From Paludisphaera mucosa (GTDB lineage Bacteria > Planctomycetota > Planctomycetia > Isosphaerales > Isosphaeraceae): a stretch of DNA of 64,000 nucleotides. The notes under the pieces were generated by a model. That model worked only from the letters and a program-made list of their open reading frames with translations. It was not told the origin of the DNA and made no database searches. Where the stretch lies: contig NZ_JARRAG010000002.1 in NCBI RefSeq assembly GCF_029589435.1, positions 806,001 through 870,000 on the forward strand. The letters run 5' to 3'. Position 1 is the stretch's first letter. Each line of letters opens with the position of its first letter. A program made the position numbers and the translations under genes. This document shows positions 61,817 through 64,000 of this stretch, one piece after another.

Positions 61817-62398
61817 ATGAAGACCGTTTACACGACGGGCGAGGCTGCCAAGATCTGCAAGGTCAGTCAGCAGACCATCATCCGCTGCTTCGACTCGGGC
61901 CAGCTCAAAGGGTTCCGCGTCCCCGGCTCGCGGTTCCGGCGGATCCCGCGCGAGGCGCTCTTCCGCTTCATGAAGGACAACGGGATCCCCACCGACGCCC
62001 TGGAGAGCGGGCGGCGGCGCATCCTGATCGTCGACGACGACCAGGGGGTGGTCGACCTGATCGCCGAGGTGCTCTCGACGGACGGCCGGTTCGAGCACAA
62101 AGCGGTGAACAACGGCTTCGGGGCGGGGATGCTCGCCAAGGAGTACCATCCCGACCTGATCATCCTCGACGTGATGCTGCCGGACATCAACGGCCAGGCG
62201 GTCTGCGAGCTGATCCGCCGCGACCCGAGCATCTCCGACATCAAGATCATCTGCATCTCGGGGATGGTCGAGGAAGACAAGATCGCCGAGCTGAAGGCGT
62301 CGGGCGCGGACGATTTCCTGCACAAGCCGCTGGATATCGATGAACTGATCGCCCGGATCTGCCGACACTTGGATATGGAGACCAGCCCCAACGCCTGA
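61817..62398 (+). CDS. Response regulator with N-terminal MerR/excisionase-type DNA-binding domain
   Basis: A 193-residue protein in reversed order for a response regulator. Residues 1-58 are a helix-turn-helix of the excisionase/MerR type (VYTTGEAAKICKVSQQTIIR, then RVPGSRFRRIPREALFRFM). Residues about 68-185 are a CheY-like receiver: acidic pair VDDDQGV, phospho-acceptor Asp in LIILDVMLPDI at about 117, Ser in ICISGM and Lys in FLHKPLD at about 169. It would bind DNA in response to phosphorylation. The HDOD-kinase gene starts 117 bases downstream and is the probable partner. Confidence 0.93.
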   Translation: MKTVYTTGEAAKICKVSQQTIIRCFDSGQLKGFRVPGSRFRRIPREALFRFMKDNGIPTDALESGRRRILIVDDDQGVVDLIAEVLSTDGRFEHKAVNNGFGAGMLAKEYHPDLIILDVMLPDINGQAVCELIRRDPSISDIKIICISGMVEEDKIAELKASGADDFLHKPLDIDELIARICRHLDMETSPNA

Positions 62399-62410
62399 GC
62401 GCGGGACGTT

Positions 62411-62447
62411 CGCCGTCCATACCCCCATCCATGGGGGGCGACGGGCG
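62411..62447 (+). terminator. Hairpin between response regulator and kinase genes
   Basis: Nested inverted repeats: CGCCGTC...GACGGGCG outside and CCCCCAT/ATGGGGG inside, 12 bases after the regulator stop. It may terminate or attenuate transcription before the kinase gene. Confidence 0.4.
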
Positions 62448-62515
62448 GGGAGGGGTCGGGAAGGAGCCCGATCGTCGTGCGGTTCCAAACGGGACGAAAA
62501 CCGCCGGGAGAGCCG

Positions 62516-64000
62516 TTGATCGGCCGCCTGAACGGGCTGGCGCGGCTGCCGGTCCGTCCGCGGACGGCCCGCGTGGTCATGGCCTCGCTCGCGTCCGTCC
62601 CCGCCGACGGCGACGACGAGGCGGCCCCGGGCGGGATCCCGCGCATGCTGCCGGACCTCGACCCGGGCTGGCTCGTCGCCGAGCGGGCGAAGGGGCGCGG
62701 GGGCGTCCTCCGGGCCCTGGCCGATTCCCCCTGGTGGCCCGCGTCGCTCGCCGCCGGGCCGGCCGCCGAGGCGGTCCAGAAGCTCTGGCGGCACGCCGTC
62801 GCCGCGAGCTTCGCCTGCCGCACGCTGGCCCGCGAGCACGGCGACCCCGACCCCGCCGGCCTCGTCCGCGCGGGGCTCTTGCACGGCCTGGGGCGTTGGG
62901 CCCTCGCGGCCGTCGACCCCGAATGCCTGGCCCGCTGGATGGCCGAGCCCGACCGCGACGCGCGACGACGTCGCGAGGCGATCGAGCTGGGCGGCGACCT
63001 GCGCGACGTCGGCCGTCGGCTCGCCGAGCGCTGGGGGTGCGAGCCCCTGGTCGTCGACGCGGCCTGGCTCCACGGCGAGGACGACGCCGACCTGATCGCC
63101 GCCGCCCGCGAGCCCGCCCGCCTGGCCCTCGTCCGCGAGGCCGTCCGCTGGGCCGAGTCCACCCCCTGGGCGCTCGACGCCCCCGAAGGCCGCGAGGCGA
63201 TGCCCACCGAGCCCCGCCTCCGGATCCTCGTCGCCGAGGTCCAGTCCCGCTGCGGGACGGCGTTCGCGTCCGACGACGCCTCCCCCCACGAAGAACGGGC
63301 GACCCGCGAGAACGCCCGCCTGCGGCTCCAGCTCGTCGACCTCGCCCGCGAGAACGCGACCCAGCGCCGGCTGATCGAGGCGATCGCCGACTCCGAGCCC
63401 GACGAGACGCCCGAGGGCTGGAGCGTCCGCGCCGGCCGGGCGTGGTGCGGCGAGCCCGAGGTCAACGCCGCCCGGGTCGTCTGGCGCGGGCCGTCGACGA
63501 CCGAGCCCGATCCCGGGCCTGGCCTCCCGATCGAGGCCTCGCCCGACGCCGACGACGCGGAGGCGCCGCGACGGGGGGCGTCGTGGACGATCCCGCTGGA
63601 GGCGGCCGGCGGCGTCGCGGGCGAGGTCCAGCTCTGGCTCGACGCCGACGTCGACGCGCTCCGCGAGCGGCTGGGGCCGACCCGGATCGTCGACGCCTGG
63701 AAGGCGTGGGCCTCCCACGTCGCCGACCGCGCCCTGCTCGAACGCCGCCTCCGCGCCGCGGTCGAAGGCAGCCGCGAGGCCTCCCGGTCCGAGCGCCGCC
63801 GCGTCCAGGCCGCCAAACTCGACGCGCTCGCCGAGTTCGCCGCCGGGGCCGGCCACGAGCTGAACAATCCCCTGGCCGTCATCGTCGGCCGCGCGCAGCT
63901 CCTGATGGCCCAGGCGGCGACCCCGGAGGCCGCGCGGTCGCTGGCGATCATCCTCAGCCAGGCCCAGCGGACGCACCGCATCCTCCGCGACCTGATGTTC
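62516..64000 (+). CDS. HDOD-domain sensor histidine kinase, 3' end cut by window
   Basis: 495 codons are visible and the frame is open at the window edge. Residues about 1-200 resemble an HDOD domain (GRLNGLARLPVRPRTARVVM; WRHAVAASFACRTLAREHGD; GLLHGLGRWALAAV). A Glu/Arg-rich coiled coil and a divergent GAF-like segment follow at about 265-410. A HisKA domain then begins KLDALAEFAAGAGHELNNPL, with the phospho-acceptor His at about residue 447. The ATP-binding domain lies beyond the window. I use a TTG with GGGAG five bases upstream; a GTG 13 codons earlier is the alternative. It probably phosphorylates the HTH-receiver protein encoded just upstream. Confidence 0.9.
   Translation, partial: MIGRLNGLARLPVRPRTARVVMASLASVPADGDDEAAPGGIPRMLPDLDPGWLVAERAKGRGGVLRALADSPWWPASLAAGPAAEAVQKLWRHAVAASFACRTLAREHGDPDPAGLVRAGLLHGLGRWALAAVDPECLARWMAEPDRDARRRREAIELGGDLRDVGRRLAERWGCEPLVVDAAWLHGEDDADLIAAAREPARLALVREAVRWAESTPWALDAPEGREAMPTEPRLRILVAEVQSRCGTAFASDDASPHEERATRENARLRLQLVDLARENATQRRLIEAIADSEPDETPEGWSVRAGRAWCGEPEVNAARVVWRGPSTTEPDPGPGLPIEASPDADDAEAPRRGASWTIPLEAAGGVAGEVQLWLDADVDALRERLGPTRIVDAWKAWASHVADRALLERRLRAAVEGSREASRSERRRVQAAKLDALAEFAAGAGHELNNPLAVIVGRAQLLMAQAATPEAARSLAIILSQAQRTHRILRDLMF

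Noticed and set aside
1-64000. tRNA, rRNA, CRISPR arrays and insertion sequences.
   Set aside because: Read through on both strands; no tRNA-like CCA/T-loop pattern, no conserved rRNA stretch, no regular direct repeats with spacers and no transposase gene was found. Short non-coding RNAs cannot be excluded by eye.

Overview
The window is about 64 kb of very GC-rich bacterial DNA (near 70% G+C by eye) with tightly packed genes on both strands. The gene content points to a planctomycete, most likely of the Isosphaeraceae/Gemmatales type. The grounds are an ECF sigma factor of the planctomycete type close to a kinase-TPR protein, a Tat-exported Gfo/Idh/MocA protein, an RTX-like protein with a planctomycete 'LEGRQL' leader, a VIT/VWA protein, a sulfatase-fold protein and SelO. 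No tRNA, rRNA, CRISPR array, insertion sequence or replication origin was recognised. The window ends inside a histidine kinase gene.

Layout. 0-11.8 kb: housekeeping and hypothetical genes (cyclase-family protein, DUF2079 membrane protein, degenerate sulfatase, SelO, Gfo/Idh/MocA protein, HAD phosphatase, sugar isomerase, S1/P1 nuclease), plus a small DUF559 endonuclease gene bracketed by inverted repeats. 12-16.5 kb: two tandem paralogous TPR genes followed by hisI. 16.7-19.6 kb: a class V aminotransferase and SerA, probably a serine pathway pair. 19.9-26.9 kb: ene-reductase, aldehyde dehydrogenase, DusB-like protein, a methyltransferase and hypotheticals.

27.0-32.6 kb: a minus-strand operon of three small helical proteins and a 1396-residue FtsK/SpoIIIE ATPase. 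It resembles a type VII (ESX/WXG100) secretion module, with W-x-D in place of W-x-G, and ends in a clear intrinsic terminator. 33.1-40.0 kb: a five-gene overlapping operon (GMC oxidoreductase, phosphatidylserine decarboxylase, a SDR-like/FAD oxidase fusion, a one-and-a-half aminotransferase, a small membrane protein) that I cannot match to a known pathway. A minus-strand methyltransferase/metallophosphoesterase pair converges on it. These two regions are the best candidates for undescribed biology.

42.1-47.1 kb: a divergent phosphonate catabolism locus (PhnZ-like HD protein, FAD oxidoreductase and PhnX on one strand; DUF5690 transporter and a phosphonate-associated alcohol dehydrogenase on the other), with no PhnW and no ABC transporter. 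47.4-56 kb: SixA, VIT/VWA protein, ECF sigma factor, RTX-like protein, Ser/Thr kinase-TPR. 56-64 kb: a frameshifted carbonic anhydrase, GrpE, a second inverted-repeat pair, thiol peroxidase, a HEAT-like protein, MnmG, then an AT-rich regulatory island in front of an HTH-receiver fusion and an HDOD-histidine kinase.
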